24,452 nucleotides of DNA from CALEAR01 sp035301485 (GTDB lineage: Bacteria; Pseudomonadota; Gammaproteobacteria; Pseudomonadales; Alcanivoracaceae): the NCBI GenBank assembly GCA_035301485.1, contig DATGUF010000028.1:1-24452 (forward strand). The letters run 5' to 3'. This document shows, piece by piece, positions 16,195 to 23,951 of this stretch. Position 1 is the stretch's first letter. Each line of letters opens with the position of its first letter. Under the pieces are notes generated by a model. The model had not been told where the DNA came from. It saw only the letters and a program-made list of their open reading frames with translations, and made no database searches. Both the position numbers and the translations under genes were made by a program.

Positions 16195-17431
16195 GCGACG
16201 TTCTCCTTAAGTTCAAATGGTAATCCCTCACTAACCGTAGCGCGTTGGTGGCGCTCGCTTGCTCTTCTTGCGCAGCTAAATAAAAGTACCGCTGTTGGCT
16301 TTTAGGCAACCCTTGGTATTCGCTTAACACCTGAAACAACCAAATATCTGCGGGCCATTCATGCTCTTCTTCACGCCAAAAATCCATGGCGCTGAGCACC
16401 TCGCCGTTGCTTTCCACCGCACGCATATAAAACGCGGTGGCAGCTTGTTTCACTTCGCCTTGCAATGGGGCCACTGAAGCTTGCTCTGCCACCTGCACCG
16501 CCGTGGCGGCGGCTAATTCTATACTGTCTTCACGGCGTTTAGGCATGGCCGCAAATAAGGCTAACATGGCTTCTTGGTCTGCGTGGCGCTCCACTTGCGG
16601 GTGGGCCACCAAAGGCAAGGCCGCTGCCACATTAAATAAAGCCGGCACTTGGCTGCGCTGATGATAAGCATGGGGTTGGTATTGGGTGTTCGTGCGCAAA
16701 TAGTGCACCATGCCACGCACCAGTTTGGCGCTAGCTTGCTGCTCACGAAAACGAGTAATCAGCAGCTCCAAACGCTCAAGTACTACGCGCAAACTGCTAT
16801 AATGCTGGCTCACTTGCTGTTGCCATTGGCTCACCAATAACTTACGCAAAAAGCCATGGCTGCCTGCCACATCAATCCATTCTTCAAAGTCGATGAGTGC
16901 CAAACCATCGTTCAGTCGCCGGGCTTGCTCCTGGGCGCGGGCGTTCTCGCGAATTTTATCCGCCAGGGTATCCACAAAGCCAAAATCACTGTTCAGCCGC
17001 TGCCACAAGCTATCAATGGCGTCGGCAAAGCGGCTGTTGAAATCGTCCACCGTGTTGGTGAGCAACGTACGCACATGCTCAAGCGTGCTGTAATCGGCTT
17101 TGTTTTGTGCTTCCAAGTAACGGTTGGTGAGGTGGCGCAACTCTTGTAGAAACGCCCCCACATCTGCGTGGGCCTGCCGGCGCTGTTCGTCTGCAATCAT
17201 TTCTGCAATCAGCTCACGTAACTTGTGGCTGATGCGCAGGCTGCCGTCTTCATCTGAGCGCCACAGCACCCGTGCTTGCAGCAGTTGCTGTAAGGCTGCC
17301 TCGGTGAGCTGTGCTTCATCAATGGCCGCGCCCGCGTAGGCATTCATCAACACAGCGCTGTGGCGATGCAAAAGCCGCAGCCGCTTCATGCCTTCTTCAA
17401 TCAAGCGATGCTGATAAGGCTGCGCACTCAT
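16187..17431 (-). CDS. Kleisin-like subunit of the MksBEFG/Wadjet-type complex (MksF/JetA-like)
   Basis: 414 aa, mostly helical, without catalytic motifs. An N-terminal helix-turn-helix-like segment (about 38-78, with LTEAALQQLLQARVLWRSDEDGSLRIS marking a wing) is followed by a long helical region (about 90-250) ending in NADYST/LEHVRTLL-type amphipathic helices and a C-terminal globular part (about 330-414). This layout and the operon position fit the DUF3375-like MksF/JetA kleisins, which bridge the two SMC heads. The protein is shorter than the approximately 480-500 aa of typical DUF3375 proteins. Start ATG overlaps the stop of the MukE-like gene (ATGA). Assignment rests more on context than on recognised residues. 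Confidence 0.62.
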   Translation of the reverse strand: MSAQPYQHRLIEEGMKRLRLLHRHSAVLMNAYAGAAIDEAQLTEAALQQLLQARVLWRSDEDGSLRISHKLRELIAEMIADEQRRQAHADVGAFLQELRHLTNRYLEAQNKADYSTLEHVRTLLTNTVDDFNSRFADAIDSLWQRLNSDFGFVDTLADKIRENARAQEQARRLNDGLALIDFEEWIDVAGSHGFLRKLLVSQWQQQVSQHYSSLRVVLERLELLITRFREQQASAKLVRGMVHYLRTNTQYQPHAYHQRSQVPALFNVAAALPLVAHPQVERHADQEAMLALFAAMPKRREDSIELAAATAVQVAEQASVAPLQGEVKQAATAFYMRAVESNGEVLSAMDFWREEEHEWPADIWLFQVLSEYQGLPKSQQRYFYLAAQEEQASATNALRLVRDYHLNLRRTSHV

Positions 17432-18060
17432 AGCTCAATGGCCTCTTGCACGGCCACTTCTTCATCGATGGGCAAGTTTTCTTCGTCTTTTAAGAAACGC
17501 ACCAGCTCCATCAAGTAATCCATTTTTCCAGTGATGCGATAAGTTTGCCGTTCAGCATTAGGCTGAATGGCGTAGCCGTGCTCCACCAAACGCCGGAAAA
17601 TTTGCCGCACTTGCAAGGTCACATCATCGGAGCTGGAGTTGAAGAAACGGTCTGCGGCTAATTTGGCTAAACGGTCGCGCAAACTAGGGTTATCCTCACA
17701 CCGTTGGATCATATCGGTTTGTTGCAATACGTCGCCGGCGGTGAGGACGCCATCGCGGCCAGAAATTTCTTGCACCAACAGCATCCACTCCAACAGTGGC
17801 AATAAGCTGCGATACACCTCTTGCAAATGTGCTCCGAGCTGTTCACGCAGCTCGGGGGTTATTTGCAACCACGACAAATAAAACACAGCCCCATCGGCGC
17901 TTAGCACCACACTGCGGTTTAACGGGCGTAAATATTCATTCAGCGCTTCTCGCAGGGCTTCATCTTGTAGTTGGCGATAATACGTTTCATGGGTCACCGC
18001 GCACACAAACTGCCCGCTCAATAGCAATTCAAGCAATGGCCCTTGCTGTAACATAGACAT
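17428..18060 (-). CDS. MukE/KITE-like winged-helix subunit (MksE/JetB-like)
   Basis: 210 aa, no membrane segment or signal. Two winged-helix-like units are suggested: residues about 90-120 (LEWMLLVQEISGRDGVLTAGDVLQQ) and about 145-180 (LQVRQIFRRLVEHGYAIQ, then QTYRITGKMDYLMELVRFL). The sentence-like pattern 'helix, helix, hairpin ending YRITG' followed by an acidic tail is typical of DUF4194/MukE-like proteins that bind the kleisin and DNA in Mks/Wadjet complexes. The ATG shares one base with the stop of the SMC gene (TAATG), so translation is coupled. Met3 is an alternative start. Confidence 0.72.
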   Translation of the reverse strand: MSMLQQGPLLELLLSGQFVCAVTHETYYRQLQDEALREALNEYLRPLNRSVVLSADGAVFYLSWLQITPELREQLGAHLQEVYRSLLPLLEWMLLVQEISGRDGVLTAGDVLQQTDMIQRCEDNPSLRDRLAKLAADRFFNSSSDDVTLQVRQIFRRLVEHGYAIQPNAERQTYRITGKMDYLMELVRFLKDEENLPIDEEVAVQEAIEL

Positions 18061-21000
18061 TAGGCGCCCTCCCCAAGATGAGCTTGTAACGTAGCCGCTA
18101 ACGGGCTGAGCTGTGGTTCAATGCGTTTCAAATGGCGCACCTCTGAATCCTTTTCTTTCTCAATCAAATAACGGTGCTCAAACAAGGTGAGAACGTCTGA
18201 CTCTGGGTTCGGAAAAGCCCCCAAAATAAGAATGTTGTTTCTGCTACAGGCTTGGAATAGCTGCTCCACATTGCGGTAAGCCAAAGTGCCGATTTCATCG
18301 ATGGGCCAGTGAATTTTCACCTGCGCCGAACCGCGTAACAAGCGCGTGAAGGCCAATAAAAACTGGCACAAAATGAGGTACGCCATACCATGGCTCGAAG
18401 ATTCCAGCAGCTGCCGGTCGTTACGAATAATAAGGTTGTTGCCATTTTCCGTGAGGTGTAATTCCAGCTGCAAAAGGCTTTCAAAATTATAGCGTTGATC
18501 TTGGCGCAACAACTCCGCCACAGCCGCTAGCGCATTTAAATAATCCTCGCTAGGTAATGCTTGGCCGCTGCTCTCCCACTGTTGGTGCAAGGTGGAAAAT
18601 GCTTTGAGGGGCTCCCAAAAATCGAGCTGGTCGATGGTGGATTCTATCTTCACCTCGGCACGGCTAATGCCTTCAAGGTTCATCTCGTGGGCCACTTCAT
18701 TGCTCAACTTACGGCTTTGTGCATGAATACGGCGGTTAAGATCGCGGAACACCGTGAAAAACTTACTTAAGTCGCCGCCTATGTTGCGCCCTTGTTGCAG
18801 CAATTCTTCTTGTTTACTGCGTAGCAGCTGCAGCATACCGGCATAAATCGGTAACTTTGGTAATAAAGCACCGCCCTGCTCTTGCTCAACAGCTGCCAAC
18901 TGATGGTGCAAATGGGTAATAAAATCAGCATCTGCGCCTTGTACTAACGCGGCATCGAACGCCTGCACTGCTTTGCGTAACTGTTCCTCTTGCCGCGCTC
19001 GTTCTTGCAACAAATAACGCCCGCGCTCAATGCGCTCATCTTGGTTACCCATGGTGGCTGCTTCTGCAGGTTCCACTGGGGCTTCGGGTGGCGTCAGCTC
19101 GTTGAACTGCTCCAGAATTGGTGCGAGCGCTTCGAGCCACTGAGCACTTTGCTGTTGCACGGCCTTCCACTCTTGCTGCGTCGCCACCAATGCTTTGCGC
19201 TGGCTATTGTACTGCTGCTGGCAAGCGCTCAAGGCATCGCTGTCTACCCTAATGTGTTCTTCTAACTCAGCTTCGCGCGCCACTAAAATAGGTTTAGTTT
19301 GCTCCCATTCAGTGCGCATAAAACTGCTGTATTCAGTGAGTTCATCACGGCGTTTTTCAGTGTTATGAATGCGCTGCTCAAGCTCTTTTAGCTTGGCTTC
19401 CGCTTGTTTTACTTTTTGATGATCAAGCCCTTTGCTTTCCAGCTGCGCATAGAAGTGCTGCTCTAGTTCAGCTAAACGCTCATCGTCATCTGCCTTACGG
19501 CGCGCACGTTGTTGCTCGATGTCGCGCATGCTTTCCCGTTGGCGCTCAATGGCTTCGTCGTGATCAGCGTTGAGTTCAATGCGTTTATGCTGATAATCCT
19601 GCTCGATTTCTTGCAAGCGCTCTTCTTTATCGGCGGCAGCTTTATGTTGGCGCTCCTCTAACTGGGTTTGTTCAGCGAGCCAATCATTACGGCGCTGACG
19701 TTCTTTCGCTTGGTGTTCTTGGCGCAAATTATCCCGCGCACTTTTGGCATATTCCACTTCTTGCTCAGCTTGCTGTGTGGCCCGCTCGGCGGCATGTAAC
19801 GCCGTTGTAAGTGCCGCCACCCGCTGCTCTGCTTCTCGCGCCGCTTCCGCTTGTTGTGCTTCAGCTTTTTCAGCTTTGGCTAAGGCCTCATTGGCTTCTG
19901 CAATGGCTTTGTCGAGCGCGTATTCTTCGAGCGCAAATTCAGGGGGCGCAATGTGCTGAAGGGCTAAGGAAACGCCAGCAAACTGATGTGTGTTGCCCTC
20001 TTCCACAAGCTGCGGCGCTAAATCCAAGCGATCAAGCAAATCTGCACGAATAATTTTACCTAGATACTGCTCCCAGCCTGGCTGATGGCCGCGTAAAAAG
20101 TGGCGCAAGGTGCCGTTGGCTGGGTCTTTTTGCCGCTGCAAGGCATGCACGGCTTGCTCTTGCTGAGCACGAGCGCGGCTCAAGGTGGCATGGGTGCGCA
20201 AGGCCTCTTGATGCGCATTATGCGCCTGCTGTTGCGCACGGGCGGCGGCCGCTTCTTGCTGTAGCGCTTCTTGATACAGCTGCTGATGGCGCTCCACACG
20301 GCTTTGCGCTTCGTGCTTTAGCTCCAGTTCAGCGGGGGTTAACAAGCTGCCCTGCAAGCGTGTTTGTATTTCACTGAGCTGTTGCTGCAAACGGGTTTCT
20401 TGTTGGTTAAAACTAGCGAGCGCACTTTCGCGGCGGGCATGGTAGTTTTCCGCCAGGGTTTCCCGTTGTTGCTCGTGCTGTGCCTGTAAGGCATCAATGG
20501 CATCGCGCAAGCTGCTAATGCGTTCCGCGCACTCTTGTTGGTAAGCACTATAGGCTTCCAACACCTGCGAACGACGGCTTTGGTATTCGTTATTCAGGTC
20601 TTCGTAGCCCGAGGTAAGCGCCCGCACATGCTCCGCTTGCAGTTCTTTTTCTTGGCGCCAGCTGGGCAATTGCGCCATGGCATCTGCCAACCCCGCCATA
20701 TTACGTTGCAAATAATCATCGTAGCGTTGCTGAATATCGTTAAGCTGTGTTACCACACGCTCTAATGCTTGCGTATGGTCGAGTTTACGGCCATTTAAGC
20801 GCTCGTAATCTTCATGATAGGCCTCTTTCAAGGCGCTGAGTTCACGCCCCACTGCCAATAATTTTTCCGCGGCATCAGCGTTTTCGCGCTGCTGTTGCGC
20901 CACATCTTGCTGCAATAATGGCTGCCATTGCCACAGCTGCTGCTCGGTATCCTGTAAGTCAGCACTTTGTTGCTCGCACTGAGTGAACAAGCCATTTAAA

Positions 21001-21737
21001 CGCTCTAACCCCAACGATTGCCGCATGCGGCTAATCCACTGCCGCGTTTCTTGATTACGCACATGAGTAACCGGTAATTCCACGCCATCTTCTTCAAAAA
21101 TAGCGGCCAACATGGTTTTCAGCGTGTCCATTTTGCCTTCTTTGGCATGCACTGCAGACACCAGTTTTTCCATGTGGCGCAAGCGATGTTCCGGCTTCAC
21201 CAAGCTATACTTCATGGCTAACTGGCGCAGCTGCTGGTTCTCACGATTACGACCACGCAATTGCGCCGCATCATTCAGCATAATGCTGCGGTACTCGGCG
21301 GTGGTATCAATTTTGGGGCTAATTTCCACACCTTGGCGGCGCAGGTGGTTAGCCAACTCGCCATATGGAAGGCCCACGGGGCCGTCTTTGGTGTCTGTTA
21401 AAAACAACTCAGGCGCGTAAGCGGCCTTGGCAAAACGGTATTCCACGCTGCTTTGCGCATGGCGTGTCACTATTACCATGGCGGTGTCGCCCGCTTCACG
21501 GCGGTATTCATACACCAAATAAGAATTTCCGGTGGGCAGATAAAAAGCTTCAAAACTTTTACGTGTGCGCGGCACCACATTGCGGGGCTGCTCACCATAA
21601 AACACCGGTATTAAACGCTGTAATGTGGTTTTACCCGCAGCGTTATCGCCGCAAATATTAGCATCGGCGTCTAACTGAAATTCCACCACCCCTTCAAGGT
21701 GCGTGTGAATTAAAATAATGCGTAACAAATGGCCCAT
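18060..21737 (-). CDS. SMC/MukB-like ATPase of the MksBEFG/Wadjet-type complex (MksB/JetC-like)
   Basis: 1225 aa from the ATG at 21737. N-terminal head with Walker A GDNAAGKTT (about 30-38) in the context FQLDADANICGDNAAGKTT; two long Gln/Glu/Ala-rich coiled-coil arms (about 255-535 and 610-980) around a hinge at about 540-606 (GTLRHFLRGHQPGWEQYLGK onward); C-terminal head with a degenerate signature SSSHGMAYLI and Walker B IHWPIDEIGTL (Asp1147, Glu1148). Such proteins extrude DNA loops using ATP. I prefer 21737 over the ATG at 21755 because AGGAA lies 6 nt before it and the upstream ATG is inside the T-tract of the uvrB terminator. First gene of the operon, which is unusual for this family. 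Confidence 0.85.
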   Translation of the reverse strand: MGHLLRIILIHTHLEGVVEFQLDADANICGDNAAGKTTLQRLIPVFYGEQPRNVVPRTRKSFEAFYLPTGNSYLVYEYRREAGDTAMVIVTRHAQSSVEYRFAKAAYAPELFLTDTKDGPVGLPYGELANHLRRQGVEISPKIDTTAEYRSIMLNDAAQLRGRNRENQQLRQLAMKYSLVKPEHRLRHMEKLVSAVHAKEGKMDTLKTMLAAIFEEDGVELPVTHVRNQETRQWISRMRQSLGLERLNGLFTQCEQQSADLQDTEQQLWQWQPLLQQDVAQQQRENADAAEKLLAVGRELSALKEAYHEDYERLNGRKLDHTQALERVVTQLNDIQQRYDDYLQRNMAGLADAMAQLPSWRQEKELQAEHVRALTSGYEDLNNEYQSRRSQVLEAYSAYQQECAERISSLRDAIDALQAQHEQQRETLAENYHARRESALASFNQQETRLQQQLSEIQTRLQGSLLTPAELELKHEAQSRVERHQQLYQEALQQEAAAARAQQQAHNAHQEALRTHATLSRARAQQEQAVHALQRQKDPANGTLRHFLRGHQPGWEQYLGKIIRADLLDRLDLAPQLVEEGNTHQFAGVSLALQHIAPPEFALEEYALDKAIAEANEALAKAEKAEAQQAEAAREAEQRVAALTTALHAAERATQQAEQEVEYAKSARDNLRQEHQAKERQRRNDWLAEQTQLEERQHKAAADKEERLQEIEQDYQHKRIELNADHDEAIERQRESMRDIEQQRARRKADDDERLAELEQHFYAQLESKGLDHQKVKQAEAKLKELEQRIHNTEKRRDELTEYSSFMRTEWEQTKPILVAREAELEEHIRVDSDALSACQQQYNSQRKALVATQQEWKAVQQQSAQWLEALAPILEQFNELTPPEAPVEPAEAATMGNQDERIERGRYLLQERARQEEQLRKAVQAFDAALVQGADADFITHLHHQLAAVEQEQGGALLPKLPIYAGMLQLLRSKQEELLQQGRNIGGDLSKFFTVFRDLNRRIHAQSRKLSNEVAHEMNLEGISRAEVKIESTIDQLDFWEPLKAFSTLHQQWESSGQALPSEDYLNALAAVAELLRQDQRYNFESLLQLELHLTENGNNLIIRNDRQLLESSSHGMAYLILCQFLLAFTRLLRGSAQVKIHWPIDEIGTLAYRNVEQLFQACSRNNILILGAFPNPESDVLTLFEHRYLIEKEKDSEVRHLKRIEPQLSPLAATLQAHLGEGA

Positions 21738-21756
21738 ACATTGTTCCTGGCTCATT

Positions 21757-21786
21757 AAAATAAAACGCCATGTTATCCCATGGCGT
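21757..21786 (-). terminator. Rho-independent terminator downstream of uvrB
   Basis: A perfect 8-bp stem (ACGCCATG / CATGGCGT, arms 21786-21779 and 21772-21765) with a 6-nt loop, followed on the minus strand by TTTTATTTT. It lies 33 nt after the uvrB stop and ends about 20 nt before the SMC start codon, so it partly insulates the Wadjet-like operon from uvrB transcription. Confidence 0.85.
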
Positions 21787-21818
21787 GGTGTAGCAACATA
21801 TTTTGTTTACGGCGAATG

Positions 21819-23858
21819 CTAGAAAGCGGCGGCGCGCAAACGTTGAATATGGTCGCGTAGCTCTGCTGCCTCTTCAAACTCCAAATCACGGGCGTGCTGC
21901 AGCATTCTTTCTTCTAAACGCTTCATTTCCGCAGCAGCCTTGCTCGGATCCGTCAGCAATTCATAATCCACATTCGCCTCAGCCACCGCTCGCGAACTGC
22001 GGCCGCCGCCCTTGCGGTTAGCAGCACTAGCCCCCGTGCTATAAGTGTCTTCTAAAATATCGCGAATGGATTTATTCAAGGCTTGTGGCGTAATGCCGTG
22101 CTCTTTATTAAAGGCCGTTTGCGTGGCGCGGCGGCGCTCTGTTTCATCAATGGCTTTTTGCATGGAATTGGTAATGCGGTTGGCGTACAGAATAGCGCGC
22201 CCCTCTAGGTTACGCGCCGCTCGGCCAATGGTTTGAATTAGCGAGCGCTCCGCCCGTAAAAAGCCTTCCTTGTCCGCATCAAAAATAGCCACGAGAGCCA
22301 CTTCAGGCATGTCTAAGCCCTCACGCAGCAGATTAATGCCCACTAGCACATCAAATTCGCCTTTGCGCAAATCGCGAATAATTTCCACCCGCTCCACGGT
22401 ATCAATATCGGAGTGTAAATAGCGCACCCGCACACCGTGCTCATCTAAGAATTCGGTTAAGTCTTCGGCCATGCGCTTCGTTAACACAGTAATGAGTACG
22501 CGTTGGTCTTTTTCCACCGCTAAGGTGATTTCACCCAACACATCATCCACCTGAGTGTCTGCTGGGCGCACTTCGATGGTGGGGTCTAACAAGCCTGTGG
22601 GCCGCACCACCTGCTCCACAATTTGAGCAGCGTGTTCTTCTTCATAACGGCTTGGGGTGGCAGATACAAAAATCATTTGCGGCGCCAGCGCCTCCCACTC
22701 TTCAAACTTAAGGGGGCGGTTATCCAAGGCTGATGGCAAACGGAACCCATACCCCACCAAAGTTTCTTTGCGCGAGCGGTCGCCTTTATACATGCCACCA
22801 ATTTGCGGAATCGAAACGTGGGATTCATCCACCACTAGCAAGGCGTCTTCAGGCAAATAATCAAACAAAGTGGGCGGTGGTTCGCCGGGCGCACGGCCAG
22901 AAAACAAACGCGAATAGTTTTCTACGCCGTTACAAAACCCCAACTCTTGCAGCATTTCAATATCATAACGGGTGCGCTGTTCTAAACGCTGCGCTTCCAC
23001 TAGTTGCCTATTGTTGCGTAGCACTTCAAGGCGTTCTTCTAGCTCCACTTCAATTTTCTCAATGGCCTGTAACACTACTTCCCGCGGCGTTACATAGTGG
23101 CTTTTCGGGAACACGGTGACGCGCCCCACACGGCGCAGCACTTCGCCGGTAAGCGGATCAAAAATGCTTAAGTTATCCACTTCATCATCAAACAACTCCA
23201 CGCGGATAGCTTCGTTGTCTGAATCAGCTGGGAATATATCAATCACATCGCCCCGTACGCGGTAAGTACCACGGCGAAAATCCATTTCATTGCGGGTGTA
23301 TTGCAGTTCAGCCAAGCGCCTTAACATGTCGCGTTGGTCAATAATGTCGCCGCGCACTAAGTGCAACACCATGGCTAAATAGCTGTTTGGGTCACCTAGG
23401 CCATAAATCGCCGATACGGTGGCCACAATAATGGTATCGCGGCGTTCAATCAGTGCTTTGGTGGCAGAGAGCCGCATTTGCTCAATGTGCTCATTCACTG
23501 AAGCGTCTTTCTCAATAAACGTATCCGACGAGGGCACATACGCTTCTGGCTGGTAGTAATCGTAGTACGAAACGAAATACTCCACCGCGTTATGGGGAAA
23601 AAATTCTTTAAACTCGTTGTACAGTTGGGCGGCTAAGGTTTTGTTCGGCGCCATCACAATGGTGGGCCGCTGAATTTGCTGGATAACGTTAGCAATCGTA
23701 AAGGTTTTACCGGAGCCTGTTACCCCCAGCAAAGTTTGGTGAGCCAAGCCATCATTAATGCCTTCCACCAAAGCGCGGATGGCTTTAGGTTGGTCGCCGG
23801 CGGGGCTGTAAGGCGCCACCAAATCAAACCCGGCATTGTTTGTAACACTAGTTGCCAT
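21819..23858 (-). CDS. uvrB: Excinuclease ABC subunit B
   Basis: 679 aa, full length (E. coli UvrB is 673). UvrB is the damage-verifying helicase-like subunit of nucleotide excision repair, loaded by UvrA and handing on to UvrC. Walker A GVTGSGKT (45-52), the beta-hairpin region YYDYYQPEAYVPSSDTFIEKD that clamps DNA, DESH Walker B, motif VI-like QTIGRAARN, and a C-terminal UVR domain (MKRLEERMLQHARDLEFEEAAELRD) that binds UvrC are all present. No missing residues seen. The start ATG has an AGAGAAG stretch about 6 nt upstream. No CTGT-N8-ACAG LexA box is visible in the 93-nt divergent spacer. Confidence 0.98.
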   Translation of the reverse strand: MATSVTNNAGFDLVAPYSPAGDQPKAIRALVEGINDGLAHQTLLGVTGSGKTFTIANVIQQIQRPTIVMAPNKTLAAQLYNEFKEFFPHNAVEYFVSYYDYYQPEAYVPSSDTFIEKDASVNEHIEQMRLSATKALIERRDTIIVATVSAIYGLGDPNSYLAMVLHLVRGDIIDQRDMLRRLAELQYTRNEMDFRRGTYRVRGDVIDIFPADSDNEAIRVELFDDEVDNLSIFDPLTGEVLRRVGRVTVFPKSHYVTPREVVLQAIEKIEVELEERLEVLRNNRQLVEAQRLEQRTRYDIEMLQELGFCNGVENYSRLFSGRAPGEPPPTLFDYLPEDALLVVDESHVSIPQIGGMYKGDRSRKETLVGYGFRLPSALDNRPLKFEEWEALAPQMIFVSATPSRYEEEHAAQIVEQVVRPTGLLDPTIEVRPADTQVDDVLGEITLAVEKDQRVLITVLTKRMAEDLTEFLDEHGVRVRYLHSDIDTVERVEIIRDLRKGEFDVLVGINLLREGLDMPEVALVAIFDADKEGFLRAERSLIQTIGRAARNLEGRAILYANRITNSMQKAIDETERRRATQTAFNKEHGITPQALNKSIRDILEDTYSTGASAANRKGGGRSSRAVAEANVDYELLTDPSKAAAEMKRLEERMLQHARDLEFEEAAELRDHIQRLRAAAF

Positions 23859-23899
23859 TTAATCACTTCTCTTATTCAGGTAGAATGCTTCGCCTACTC

Positions 23900-23917
23900 C
23901 GCGCTATATCTAGCGCG
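23900..23917. other. Inverted repeat in the uvrB/aminotransferase divergent spacer
   Basis: CGCGCTA / TAGCGCG, seven pairs around TATC, in the middle of the 93-nt spacer. It could be an operator acting on either gene or an RNA hairpin in the aminotransferase leader. A TAGAAT -10-like hexamer for the plus strand lies just before it at 23881-23886. It shares the form CGCGCT-N6-AGCGCG with 2963-2980. Confidence 0.45.
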
Positions 23918-23951
23918 TTTGAACTTTCACTCGATAAACAACGAGGAGCGC

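Larger units (their letters stand above)
15304..21737 (-). other. Wadjet-like / MksBEFG-type SMC operon (order C-B-A-D)
   Basis: Four genes in one direction: SMC ATPase, MukE/KITE-like, kleisin-like, Toprim. Junctions overlap by 1 nt (TAATG), 4 nt (ATGA) and 8 nt, implying translational coupling and one stoichiometric complex. The gene content is that of the MksBEFG/JetABCD/EptABCD condensins that bind, loop-extrude and cleave small circular DNA. A terminator separates it from uvrB upstream, and no strong promoter of its own was found. No mobile-element signs flank it. Confidence 0.78.

Noticed and set aside
20339..20765. Short ORFs on either strand inside the SMC coiled coil
   Set aside because: Frame shadows caused by the Gln/Ala/Glu-rich repeat-like codon usage of the coiled coil.
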